DNA of 64,000 nt from Marinomonas sp. SBI8L (GTDB lineage Bacteria > Pseudomonadota > Gammaproteobacteria > Pseudomonadales > Marinomonadaceae), in contig NZ_JSEO01000018.1 of assembly GCF_001624705.1 (NCBI RefSeq), forward strand, positions 44,819 through 108,818. Direction: 5' to 3'. The notes beneath the pieces are model-generated. The model was not told where the DNA came from and searched no databases. It was given only the letters and a program-made list of their open reading frames with translations. The position numbers and the translations under genes were made by a program. Each line of letters opens with the position of its first letter. The stretch's first letter is position 1. Below are positions 57,059-64,000 of the stretch, one piece after another.

Positions 57059-57088
57059 GAGCTGAACTATATGAGTATAGTTCAGCTC
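57059..57088. terminator. Hairpin after rdgC
   Basis: GAGCTGAACTATA (57059-57071) and TATAGTTCAGCTC (57076-57088) form a perfect 13-bp stem with a TGAG loop, 12 bases past the rdgC stop. The T run on the minus strand is weak. Confidence 0.6.
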
Positions 57089-57099
57089 TTTGTCCTTGG

Positions 57100-58002
57100 T
57101 TACTTCTCTTGTATGTCAAACCAAAGTTTGTAAGAGTCGTAAAACTGGCGCAGTTCAAGAGACATAAGTGCAAAGTTTGCATCTAAATCTGAAAGACCGC
57201 CGCCTTGAGAATCATTAAAAGCTTGCTCTTTAATTGTGTCATCGAACTTGATCTTACGTAACGATAAGTCGTCATGAAGCACGAAATTAAGTTTTTCAGT
57301 CCATTTCAAGGCTAGGCTTTTAACTCGCATTCCTTGTTCTATATGGCGAGTAACATCTTCAGATAGGGGCTCTAATGCTTTAAAGCGAATGCTTGCTTTC
57401 TCTTCAGAGCCATCTTGAATCTCACATTCTTCACCTGTGTTTAGGCTTGCAGGGAGCTCATTCTTTAATAGCCAGTTACTCATTAAGCCGCTTGGAGACT
57501 CTTGTGCCATGAGTGGTGCCATGGGGAAGCTGCCAAGTGTAGTTTGAAGTTGCTTGAATAGAAGCTCTGTCATTGACGCATTGGTACTATTGATTACCAG
57601 TAACTTGGCTTCCATATCCAAGTATGCCCAAATATCTGAGCGTTTTGAAAAGGCTTTCGGTCTTAGGGTGAAAACAAGCTCATCTTTAATGTCTGATTTT
57701 TCTTTACGACCAACTTTACGACCTTCCATTAATTCAATTTCGGAGATCTTGGTTTCTAGCTCTTCCCTAACGACAGATGAAGGTAGCACCTTCTCTTCTT
57801 TGCCTGCTCTAATAAGAAGGCATTTGTTGCTAGCAAGGTACCATTGCTCACTATTTCGAATTAAAGGCATCCAGCCAAAAGAGTATTCATCTTGACTGCC
57901 ACACTCTTTTAGGGGGAAATCAGCAAGCTTGTCTATTAACTCGTTTGTATCAATTGCGTCTGTATCTGTTAACTGAAAGAACTGTACGTTTTTAAACCAC
58001 AT
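57100..58002 (-). CDS. rdgC: Recombination-associated protein RdgC
   Basis: A 300-residue DNA-binding protein beginning MWFKNVQFFQLTD, with the family-typical CGSQDEYSFGWMPLI (near residue 34) and ending in LWFDIQEK. RdgC forms a ring on double-stranded DNA and restrains RecA. Its ATG is two bases after the tdk stop, so the two genes form an operon. Length matches the family (about 303). Confidence 0.96.
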   Translation of the reverse strand: MWFKNVQFFQLTDTDAIDTNELIDKLADFPLKECGSQDEYSFGWMPLIRNSEQWYLASNKCLLIRAGKEEKVLPSSVVREELETKISEIELMEGRKVGRKEKSDIKDELVFTLRPKAFSKRSDIWAYLDMEAKLLVINSTNASMTELLFKQLQTTLGSFPMAPLMAQESPSGLMSNWLLKNELPASLNTGEECEIQDGSEEKASIRFKALEPLSEDVTRHIEQGMRVKSLALKWTEKLNFVLHDDLSLRKIKFDDTIKEQAFNDSQGGGLSDLDANFALMSLELRQFYDSYKLWFDIQEK

Positions 58003-58004
58003 AA

Positions 58005-58583
58005 TTAATCTACAACCGCCTCTTTAAAATGTTTACGGCAAACAGAAATGTAACGACTATTGCCACCAATCTCGACCTGTTCCCCCTCACGTAGTGGGTT
58101 ACCATCACCGTCAATACGTATCACCATGGTTGCCTTGCTTCCGCAATGGCAAACAGTTTTAAGTTCAATTAACTTATCGGACCAAGCCAGTAATGCTTTA
58201 CTGCCTTCAAACAGTTGGCCTTTAAAGTCAGTTCTAATGCCAAAAGCTAAAACGGGTATTTTAAGTTTATCGACCACCTCAGATAAAGCATAAACCTGAG
58301 CCTCAGTTAAAAACTGGGCCTCATCAATTAAAATGCAATCAAGTTTACTTTTATTTGCAAGTTGGCGGACTTCTTCCAGTAAATCTGTGTCAGGTTTGAA
58401 GGTTTGAGCGTCTGCTGCAATGCCTATACGAGAGGCTATTTTACCGATAGCTTCCCTATCATCAATGGCGGCAGTAAATAGTAAAGGTGTCATACCTCTT
58501 TCTTTATAGTTATGTGCAGACTGTAATAAAACGGTCGATTTGCCGGCATTCATGGCCGAATAATAAAAATACAATTTTGCCAT
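58005..58583 (-). CDS. tdk: Thymidine kinase (type II)
   Basis: A 192-residue thymidine kinase of the bacterial type II group. P-loop [14 protein letters not shown] is at residues 8-21, Walker B-type [13 protein letters not shown] is near residue 80, and the lasso-like region with Cys residues CHCGSKATM and CRKHF near the C-terminus can bind zinc. It phosphorylates thymidine in salvage. First gene of the tdk-rdgC pair; divergent from the CZB chemoreceptor. Confidence 0.96.
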   Translation of the reverse strand: MAKLYFYYSAMNAGKSTVLLQSAHNYKERGMTPLLFTAAIDDREAIGKIASRIGIAADAQTFKPDTDLLEEVRQLANKSKLDCILIDEAQFLTEAQVYALSEVVDKLKIPVLAFGIRTDFKGQLFEGSKALLAWSDKLIELKTVCHCGSKATMVIRIDGDGNPLREGEQVEIGGNSRYISVCRKHFKEAVVD

Positions 58584-58656
58584 AGGTTTATATATATCAA
58601 AGTGTTAGTTTAGTTTGGTTGCAGAGTATAACAAATACACCATGATAGGGGATTAT

Positions 58657-59730
58657 ATGTGGGGAAAAGCGAAACAAGTTGCTGAATTAGAGTCAAAACT
58701 TGAAGCGAGTCAGTTAGATTGCGCCGGTTTGTCGACAGAACTTGATCAATTACAAGGTAAATACCAGCAATCACTTGCTGAGTTAGAAGACTTGTTAACC
58801 CGTAGGAAGGTGTCACCATTAGAATCTATGTATTTAGAGGCTATGTCTCCTTTTGATACTATGCGTGAATCTTTATCCAATAGTTTGGTGGATTTAAGCC
58901 AAGAGAAAGAAAATCTGGCTGATTTTAGTGAACTTGCTGACAGTAGTAATGCAGCAATGCAAACTCTTGAGACTGAAATAAAACGTATTCAAGACGGTGC
59001 TCGTGAAAGTAATGAGAGTGTTACTGAGTTGAAGACACTTGCGAGTAACATTACGCAATTTGTTGGAATTATTAGTGGTATTTCTGAGCAAACCAACCTT
59101 CTTGCTTTAAATGCTGCGATTGAGGCTGCCCGTGCGGGTGAGCAAGGTCGTGGTTTTGCTGTGGTAGCGGATGAAGTAAGATCCTTGGCACAAAAAGCTG
59201 GTGACGCAAGTTCTGAAATTGCGCAATTAGTTGAGTCCATCGAACGCAATACTGGTATTGCCGATGGTCATATTAATCTTGTGGTATCTGGTTGTAATAA
59301 ATTAGTTGAAAGTACAGACGAAACCTTTAAAGGGGTTAAGACTGTTTTCAATAAGGCATTAGATACGCAAACAACCGTGAATAAGCAGAGTGTTCATTGC
59401 ATGCTACATACGGCAAAAATGGATCATATGGTCTGGAAAGCTGATGTTCATCGTCATTTTGTTGAGCAATCATTGAGCACTCATCATGACTTTGCTGATC
59501 ATACTCAATGTCGTTTAGGGCAGTGGTATGAGGGTGAAGGGCGTGCTTTGTTTGCTGGTAACCATTCTTTTAAGCAGTTAGGTGAAGTACATGCAGACTT
59601 CCACCAACATGGATTGGCTGCTGTAACAGCTAAGCAGGGTGGGGAGCTAGAAAAAGGTATTGAACATCTTGCGAAGATGGAAGCTTCAAGTCGCCGAGTT
59701 GTTGATTTACTAACTCAGTTAGAATCTTAA
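58657..59730 (+). CDS. Soluble methyl-accepting chemotaxis protein with C-terminal CZB zinc domain
   Basis: A 357-residue chemoreceptor without membrane helices. A coiled N-terminus ([14 protein letters not shown]) precedes a signalling hairpin with [20 protein letters not shown] (near residues 145-164), and the C-terminal domain from about residue 245 has the CZB signature [15 protein letters not shown] and [11 protein letters not shown] with the His3/Cys zinc ligands. Such cytoplasmic receptors with CZB sense zinc or hypochlorous acid, or control cyclic-di-GMP enzymes. ATG 58657 has AGGGG about six bases upstream; longer frames from 58615 or 58642 are less likely. Confidence 0.92.
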   Translation: MWGKAKQVAELESKLEASQLDCAGLSTELDQLQGKYQQSLAELEDLLTRRKVSPLESMYLEAMSPFDTMRESLSNSLVDLSQEKENLADFSELADSSNAAMQTLETEIKRIQDGARESNESVTELKTLASNITQFVGIISGISEQTNLLALNAAIEAARAGEQGRGFAVVADEVRSLAQKAGDASSEIAQLVESIERNTGIADGHINLVVSGCNKLVESTDETFKGVKTVFNKALDTQTTVNKQSVHCMLHTAKMDHMVWKADVHRHFVEQSLSTHHDFADHTQCRLGQWYEGEGRALFAGNHSFKQLGEVHADFHQHGLAAVTAKQGGELEKGIEHLAKMEASSRRVVDLLTQLES

Positions 59731-59740
59731 GCTATTGACT

Positions 59741-59770
59741 AAGGCCCATCTCATTTATGAGGTGGGCTTT
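59741..59770. terminator. Bidirectional terminator between CZB receptor gene and ybfE
   Basis: AAGGCCCATCTCA (59741-59753) pairs with TGAGGTGGGCTTT (59758-59770) over 13 positions with two wobbles and a TTTA loop. It overlaps the last codons of ybfE. Confidence 0.7.
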
Positions 59771-60084
59771 GTGTTTTCCGCTTGCTCTTGAGTTACTTTA
59801 AGTTGTTTCTTTGCTTTTGGTTTTGAATGCGCAAGAGAAACCTGCTGTACAATCCATTCGGCTCTTTTGATGCCTTCAAGTTCACATAATTGATCAAGCA
59901 TTTCTAATACATTGCTTTCAAGTGTAATTTCTACGCGTTTAAGTCCCTGTTGTTTTTCTTTAAGTCGTTGATTTCGTTTATTTGTTTTTAATTGGTCTTT
60001 TCTTGTTAATGGACGAGTCTTAGGTCGGCCTCGTGTTTTTGAAAATAAATCTATAGTATTGCGGTCTGAAGAAGATTTTGCCAT
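59755..60084 (-). CDS. ybfE: YbfE-like LexA-regulated protein
   Basis: A 109-residue basic protein. MAKSSSDRNTIDLF, then GRPKTRPLTRKDQL (AT-hook-like GRPKTRP), then KRNQRLKEKQQGLKRVEITL, are close to the Escherichia coli YbfE pattern; the C-terminal helices suggest a ribbon-helix-helix-like DNA-binding fold. The enteric gene is known as LexA-regulated, but I see no LexA box (CTGT-N8-ACAG) in the 40 bases upstream here. The tail beyond residue 95 is not conserved. Confidence 0.85.
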   Translation of the reverse strand: MAKSSSDRNTIDLFSKTRGRPKTRPLTRKDQLKTNKRNQRLKEKQQGLKRVEITLESNVLEMLDQLCELEGIKRAEWIVQQVSLAHSKPKAKKQLKVTQEQAENTKPTS

Positions 60085-60116
60085 TTGAATATAATATCTG
60101 AGGTCGTTAGATTGTT

Positions 60117-60326
60117 ATGGAAATAGAAGAAATAGAATCCATTATGTTGACAGTTTGTGTAACTGGCATTGTGATTTTTATGGGCTTTATTATGGTTGAT
60201 TTAGCGCGTAAATCCAATGCTGGAAAGCTAGGAACTTTTGTTATTCTTGGTGGTTTGGGCTTAGGCGTTCTTGGGTTTGTGATGAAAGGCGTGATAGTAG
60301 AGTTAATTTTAGGGGTTAAGCTGTAG
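60117..60326 (+). CDS. DUF2788 small membrane protein
   Basis: A 69-residue protein with two hydrophobic helices (about residues 9-28 and 38-62) divided by a short basic loop, VDLARKSNAGKLG. This fits the DUF2788 family found beside ybfE-like genes in Pseudomonas-related bacteria. A weak ribosome site (AGGTCG, about 14 bases ahead of the ATG) overlaps the divergent ybfE promoter region. No function known. Confidence 0.8.
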   Translation: MEIEEIESIMLTVCVTGIVIFMGFIMVDLARKSNAGKLGTFVILGGLGLGVLGFVMKGVIVELILGVKL

Positions 60327-60340
60327 CCCTGATTTAACAA

Positions 60341-60373
60341 GAAATGACCCGTCACTTAGGTACGAGTCATTTC
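60341..60373. terminator. Hairpin between the DUF2788 gene and prc
   Basis: GAAATGACCCGT (60341-60352) pairs with ACGAGTCATTTC (60362-60373) over 12 positions with one mismatch; it lies between two convergent stops. Confidence 0.6.
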
Positions 60374-60385
60374 ATATGTTAATGA

Positions 60386-62419
60386 TTACTTATTTTGCTG
60401 GCGTTGATTCATGCCGATAAAATCTAACAAGATTTCAGACGCTTCTTTAGAGTAAATATCTTCTGCATCTTCATCATTGATATCGTCTAATGATGTGATG
60501 AGTTCTAGTCCTAGGGCTTCACGGCGAGTATTTTCTCTATTTAACTGAGTCTCTTCGCTTTCTTCCCTTTGCTCAACTCTGTTAGTTTCATTTAATGAAA
60601 TAGCGCTAAATCTATCTGATTGTTCCTTTATCTGATCAAGCTGCTCACTTAGGGCAATAAAGTTAGGGTTCTTTTCTACCCTTTGATTATGGCGTTGCTC
60701 CAACTCAGGTAAAAAGTTTGGAATGTCCCAATACACTGGATAACGGGTTTCCATGATTTTGTCCCAAGGCAGTGGGTTATCTAAGGCGCTTTCTCCCACG
60801 CTGTTTTCATCTAGCATAGATGGAAAGGCGATATCAGGCATAACACCTTTATGCTGCGTACTTTCACCAGAAACACGATAGAACTTAGATTGAGTGATTT
60901 TAAGTTTACCTTGATCAAGATCTTGCAGTATTTGCACTGTGCCTTTACCAAAGGATTGGCCGCCTAAAATAAGGCCTCTACCATAGTCTTGAATTGCACC
61001 TGCTACGATCTCAGAGGCTGATGCACTCATTCTATTAATAAGTACAGCCATAGGGCCACTGTAGGTTACGCTTCTATCTTGATCACCCAAGATGCTCACT
61101 CGACCTGCAGAATCACGGATTTGAACCACAGGGCCTGCTGGAATGAAAAGGCCTGTTAATGCATTCGCTTCTTGAAGTGAGCCACCACCATTGTTTCTAA
61201 GGTCAAGAATTAGAGCGTCAATACCATCTTGTCTTAGTTCTTCTATGAGGTTTTTAGTGTCTCTTGTTGAGCTCTTGTAATTACGGTCCCCAGCTTTAAT
61301 TGCTGCGAAGTCTGAATAGAAAGTTGGTAGCTGAATAACGCCTACTTTATAGGTGTCACCATTTCTTTCGACTTCGACTATCTCTTTTTTGGCTGATTGA
61401 TCTTCTAGTTTTACTTTTTTTCGTACTATCGTAATGATCTTATTGCTTTGGCCATCACTGTTAGAAGGGATTATTTCTAATAAAACTTTCGTGTCTCTTT
61501 CGCCACGTATCATATCGACAACATCATCTAGGCGCATGCCGACAACGTCGATCATCTCTTCGCCTTCTTGGCCTACAGCAACAATCTTGTCATTTGGTTT
61601 AAGTTCACCCTGATTGTCTGCTGGGCCTGCTGGAACGAGCCTAACAACTTGTGTGTATTCGTCTTCTTGTTGTAGTACTGCGCCTATACCTTCAAGCGAC
61701 AAGCTCATATTGATACTGAAGGTTTCAGAGGCTCTTGGGGCAAAGTAACTGGTGTGAGGGTCAAAGGCTTCAGTGATTGCGTTAGCAAAAATTTGATACA
61801 CATCAATTGAATTAGTTTGCTCCACTTGGTGCAATTGGTTGGTATATCGACGAGTTAAAGAGGTTTCAATTTTATCTTCTTCTTGGCTGTTTAGGCGCAA
61901 GGTAAGTGCTCTGTTCTTGATACGCTTACGCCAAGTCTCTTGTAGCTCTTGTTCTGTTTCTGCCCAAACTGCTTGATCTGGGTCTGCGTTGAAGGTCTCT
62001 TCTTTGTCAAAATCAAACCCTTCAACCATGCTAGGCATAGCTTCAATAACCTGATTTAGTCTGGTTTCAACTCTTTGTGAGTAAATGTTATATATGACGA
62101 ACGCATCGCTAACATCCCCAGAAGTAATTGCGTCATCAAAGCGATATCTGTATTTCTCAAACTGCTTGATATCTTCAGCTAGGAAAAAGCTTTTACTCGG
62201 GTCTAAAGAGTCTATATAGGCATCAAATGCGAGGCTTGAAATTCGATCATCGACTTGAGTTTTGTTATAGTGAATGCCTTCTAACATTTCGACTAACTGA
62301 ATGGATACTTTTTTATACTCAGCTGGTGGCTTAAGTTCGTCAAAAGCCTGAAGTGAAGGTGACGCTAACGCACACCCTGTGAGAAGGCTTAACAATAGTC
62401 GTTTATATTTTCTCGGCAT
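60386..62419 (-). CDS. prc: Tail-specific periplasmic protease Prc (Tsp)
   Basis: A 677-residue periplasmic protease, near the 682 of Escherichia coli Tsp. An N-terminal signal peptide (LLLSLLTGCALASPSLQA) is cleaved before FDELKPP. A PDZ domain covers about residues 235-325 (LEGIGAVLQQEDEYTQVVRL). The catalytic pair is Ser467 in MSASASEIV and Lys492 in SFGKGTVQ, 25 residues apart as in the enteric enzyme. It trims FtsI and controls peptidoglycan hydrolases. The start at 62419 has AAAGAG upstream; the frame from 62461 lacks a signal-peptide-like start. Confidence 0.95.
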   Translation of the reverse strand: MPRKYKRLLLSLLTGCALASPSLQAFDELKPPAEYKKVSIQLVEMLEGIHYNKTQVDDRISSLAFDAYIDSLDPSKSFFLAEDIKQFEKYRYRFDDAITSGDVSDAFVIYNIYSQRVETRLNQVIEAMPSMVEGFDFDKEETFNADPDQAVWAETEQELQETWRKRIKNRALTLRLNSQEEDKIETSLTRRYTNQLHQVEQTNSIDVYQIFANAITEAFDPHTSYFAPRASETFSINMSLSLEGIGAVLQQEDEYTQVVRLVPAGPADNQGELKPNDKIVAVGQEGEEMIDVVGMRLDDVVDMIRGERDTKVLLEIIPSNSDGQSNKIITIVRKKVKLEDQSAKKEIVEVERNGDTYKVGVIQLPTFYSDFAAIKAGDRNYKSSTRDTKNLIEELRQDGIDALILDLRNNGGGSLQEANALTGLFIPAGPVVQIRDSAGRVSILGDQDRSVTYSGPMAVLINRMSASASEIVAGAIQDYGRGLILGGQSFGKGTVQILQDLDQGKLKITQSKFYRVSGESTQHKGVMPDIAFPSMLDENSVGESALDNPLPWDKIMETRYPVYWDIPNFLPELEQRHNQRVEKNPNFIALSEQLDQIKEQSDRFSAISLNETNRVEQREESEETQLNRENTRREALGLELITSLDDINDEDAEDIYSKEASEILLDFIGMNQRQQNK

Positions 62420-62538
62420 ATTTGTCTCTTTAAAGTTGAGTCTGGCGCATGTTGAAATCATATTAGACTCATTCGTTTATGGCCAGCTAATCTACGCAAA
62501 ACTATTAATTATTTACTTAATTTTGTACAAAGGAAGTT

Positions 62539-63837
62539 ATGGAAAATCAATCTTTTAATGCCTCATTGTTATCTTTTTTAAAGGCATCACCCACTCCGTT
62601 TCATGCAACTACTAGTATGAAGACAGCATTAGTTGAAAAAGGTTTTGTTGAACTAAAAGAAAATCAAGATTGGAGCATTCAAGCTGGTGGTCGTTATTTT
62701 GTGCGCCGTAATGCTTCTTCCATTATTGCATTTACTACACCAAGCCTTGATTTTCATAAAACTGGCTGGCGCATGATGGGGGCACATACAGATAGCCCTT
62801 GTTTGAAGCTTAAACCAAATGCTCACGTCAATAGATATGGGTATGACCAGTTAGGCGTTGAGGTTTATGGCGGTGTATTAAGACACACTTGGCTGGATAG
62901 GGATTTGTCTATCGCTGGACGTGTAAGCTTTAGCCAGTCTAATGGTGATATTGTAAGTCGTCTGATTGATTTTAAAGACCCAATTGCTGTTATTCCTAAC
63001 TTGGCAATACATCTTAACCGTGGCGTGGTAGAAGGGTTTAGTGTTAATCCGCAAGAAGAGTTGTTACCTATCCTTGGAATGGGGGATAGTCAATTTGAGC
63101 TTGAGGAAATGATTAAGCAGCAACTAGAGAAAGAGTATTCAGATCTAGATGTTTCTAAAATTCTTGATTTTGAATTAAGCCTTTATGATCACCAAGCACC
63201 AGCACTGGTTGGTTTGAAGCAGGAGTTCATTTGTTCGGCGCGATTAGATAACTTACTCAGTTGTTTTGTTGGTATGGCAAGTTTGCTAGATGCCAGTGAT
63301 GAAAGACCGAGTCTGTTAATTTGTACTGACCATGAAGAAGTCGGTAGTCTTTCAACAAGTGGGGCGAATGGACCTTTCTTAGAAGATGTCTTGCGACGCC
63401 TGTCCCCAGAGCCTGCTCACTATGTGCAAGCAATGAATCAATCTATGATGATTTCTGCTGATAATGCCCATGCTTTGCACCCAAACTATGCTGCTAAGCA
63501 TGATAAGTTGCATGCGCCTTTAATTAATTCGGGTGCTGTCATCAAGGTGAACTCTAATCAAAGGTATGCCACAAACAGTGAAACAGCGGCTGTTTATAAA
63601 AAACTTGCAGCAGCTGAAGGCTATCAAGTCCAAACGTTTGTCGTACGTAGTGATATGGCGTGCGGCAGTACGATTGGGCCAATTACGTCTGGTGAAGTGG
63701 GTGTACCAACTTTAGATATTGGCTTGCCTACCTTTGCTATGCACTCAATTCGAGAGCTTGCAGGCAGTCAGGATGCCATTGGCCTTTATCGTGTTTTAAA
63801 TCGCTTTTTAAAGTTAGAGACACTGATTAGTGAATAA
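62539..63837 (+). CDS. apeB: M18 family aminopeptidase
   Basis: A 432-residue zinc aminopeptidase of the aspartyl aminopeptidase type. Metal ligand motifs: GAHTDSPCLKLKP (about residue 81), SARLDNLLS (about 235), CTDHEEVGSLS (about 260), and MISADNAHALHP (about 310), with a final His in TFAMHSIRELAG. It removes acidic or other N-terminal residues from peptides in the cytoplasm. GGAAG lies before the ATG. The terminator hairpin 19 bases after the stop is cut short by an insertion sequence. Confidence 0.93.
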   Translation: MENQSFNASLLSFLKASPTPFHATTSMKTALVEKGFVELKENQDWSIQAGGRYFVRRNASSIIAFTTPSLDFHKTGWRMMGAHTDSPCLKLKPNAHVNRYGYDQLGVEVYGGVLRHTWLDRDLSIAGRVSFSQSNGDIVSRLIDFKDPIAVIPNLAIHLNRGVVEGFSVNPQEELLPILGMGDSQFELEEMIKQQLEKEYSDLDVSKILDFELSLYDHQAPALVGLKQEFICSARLDNLLSCFVGMASLLDASDERPSLLICTDHEEVGSLSTSGANGPFLEDVLRRLSPEPAHYVQAMNQSMMISADNAHALHPNYAAKHDKLHAPLINSGAVIKVNSNQRYATNSETAAVYKKLAAAEGYQVQTFVVRSDMACGSTIGPITSGEVGVPTLDIGLPTFAMHSIRELAGSQDAIGLYRVLNRFLKLETLISE

Positions 63838-63855
63838 CTTTCTGGGCAAATAAAA

Positions 63856-63874
63856 AGGGCGCTGTATGCGCCCT
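63856..63874 (+). terminator. Hairpin of the apeB terminator, lacking its T tract
   Basis: AGGGCGC (63856-63862) and GCGCCCT (63868-63874) form a perfect stem with a TGTAT loop. An A tract precedes it (63852-63856), as in two-way terminators, but the expected T tract is replaced by the start of the insertion sequence. Confidence 0.7.
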
Positions 63875-63891
63875 CAGACTGCTGACAAAGT

Positions 63892-63918
63892 CCTCGCCAA
63901 CCTAGGCGGGGATTTTTT
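63892..63918 (+). terminator. Terminator at the inner end of the insertion sequence
   Basis: CCTCGCC (63892-63898) pairs with GGCGGGG (63905-63911), followed by A and six T. It lies between the IS end and its transposase start, where it would block transcription entering from apeB. Confidence 0.75.
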
Positions 63919-63928
63919 ATAATAAGCC

Positions 63929-64000
63929 ATGCTTAATTCTCGCCCCCAAACTCAGTCTTCTCTTGAGTTCGTCTGTATTGACGAGCTTGTTCCTAAAGAT
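63929..64000 (+). CDS. IS1182 family transposase, N-terminal fragment
   Basis: The 24 codons from ATG 63929 to the edge read MLNSRPQTQSSL followed by EFVCIDELVPKD. This is the usual opening of IS1182/IS5-type DDE transposases (SLEFVxIDxLVPKDHLLR). The catalytic part is beyond the window. It is short, so the family call rests on this motif only. Confidence 0.75.
   Translation, partial: MLNSRPQTQSSLEFVCIDELVPKD

Larger units (their letters stand above)
63875..64000 (+). mobile_element. IS1182-like insertion sequence, left end only
   Basis: Starting about 63875 (CAGACTGCTGACAAAG) the sequence changes to what looks like an IS terminus, with an internal terminator and then the beginning of a transposase. 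The far end lies outside the window, so the boundary and any target duplication are not confirmed. Confidence 0.7.

Overview
The window (about 40% GC) looks like a chromosome segment of a marine gammaproteobacterium, probably of the Oceanospirillales/Marinomonas type. The assignment rests on the housekeeping order (miaB-ybeZ-ybeY-corC-lnt, leuS-lptE-holA), RapA, RdgC, YbfE and PrkA-YeaH-YcgB families, and a BCCT transporter. No rRNA, tRNA or CRISPR array was seen.

Left part (1-4.1 kb): an RND-type exporter cut by the window edge with its TetR repressor and three look-alike palindromic operators, then a CGNR-type regulator divergent from an alpha/beta hydrolase.

Centrepiece (4.1-16.9 kb): a leftward arm carries an N-carbamoyl-amino-acid hydrolase, an NCS1 permease and a dihydropyrimidinase/hydantoinase. 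A rightward arm begins with a RutR-like TetR regulator, followed by a full set of coenzyme F420 biosynthesis genes (cofG, cofH, cofD, cofC, cofE), an NADPH:F420 oxidoreductase and a Mer-like F420-dependent luciferase-family oxidoreductase. RutR-like operator sequences (ACCA-NN-TGGT core) lie ahead of both arms. I infer one regulated system that imports a cyclic ureide or pyrimidine, reduces it with F420H2, opens the ring and removes the carbamoyl group. There is no PreT/PreA-type dihydropyrimidine dehydrogenase in the cluster; the F420 enzyme could fill that place.

17-22 kb: signalling genes: a CHASE-PAS-PAS histidine kinase, a small response regulator, and a receiver-GGDEF-EAL gene broken by two in-frame TAA codons. 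22-26 kb: a DHH phosphoesterase, a flavin-reductase-like protein and an 872-residue fusion of two cyclic-nucleotide-binding domains, a PlsC-like acyltransferase and an SGNH hydrolase. 26-33 kb: prkA-yeaH-ycgB, a Gre-like factor and yegD.

33-64 kb: mostly core genes: holA, lptE, leuS, a YbeL-like zinc ribbon protein, a BCCT transporter, lnt-corC-ybeY-ybeZ-miaB, an Hpt/degenerate HD-GYP protein, a coiled-coil lipoprotein, a haem-type chemoreceptor, yigZ-rapA-rluA, rmuC, a cation efflux protein, tdk-rdgC, a CZB chemoreceptor, ybfE, a DUF2788 protein, prc and an M18 aminopeptidase. The right edge enters an IS1182-like insertion sequence that sits directly against the hairpin of the aminopeptidase terminator.
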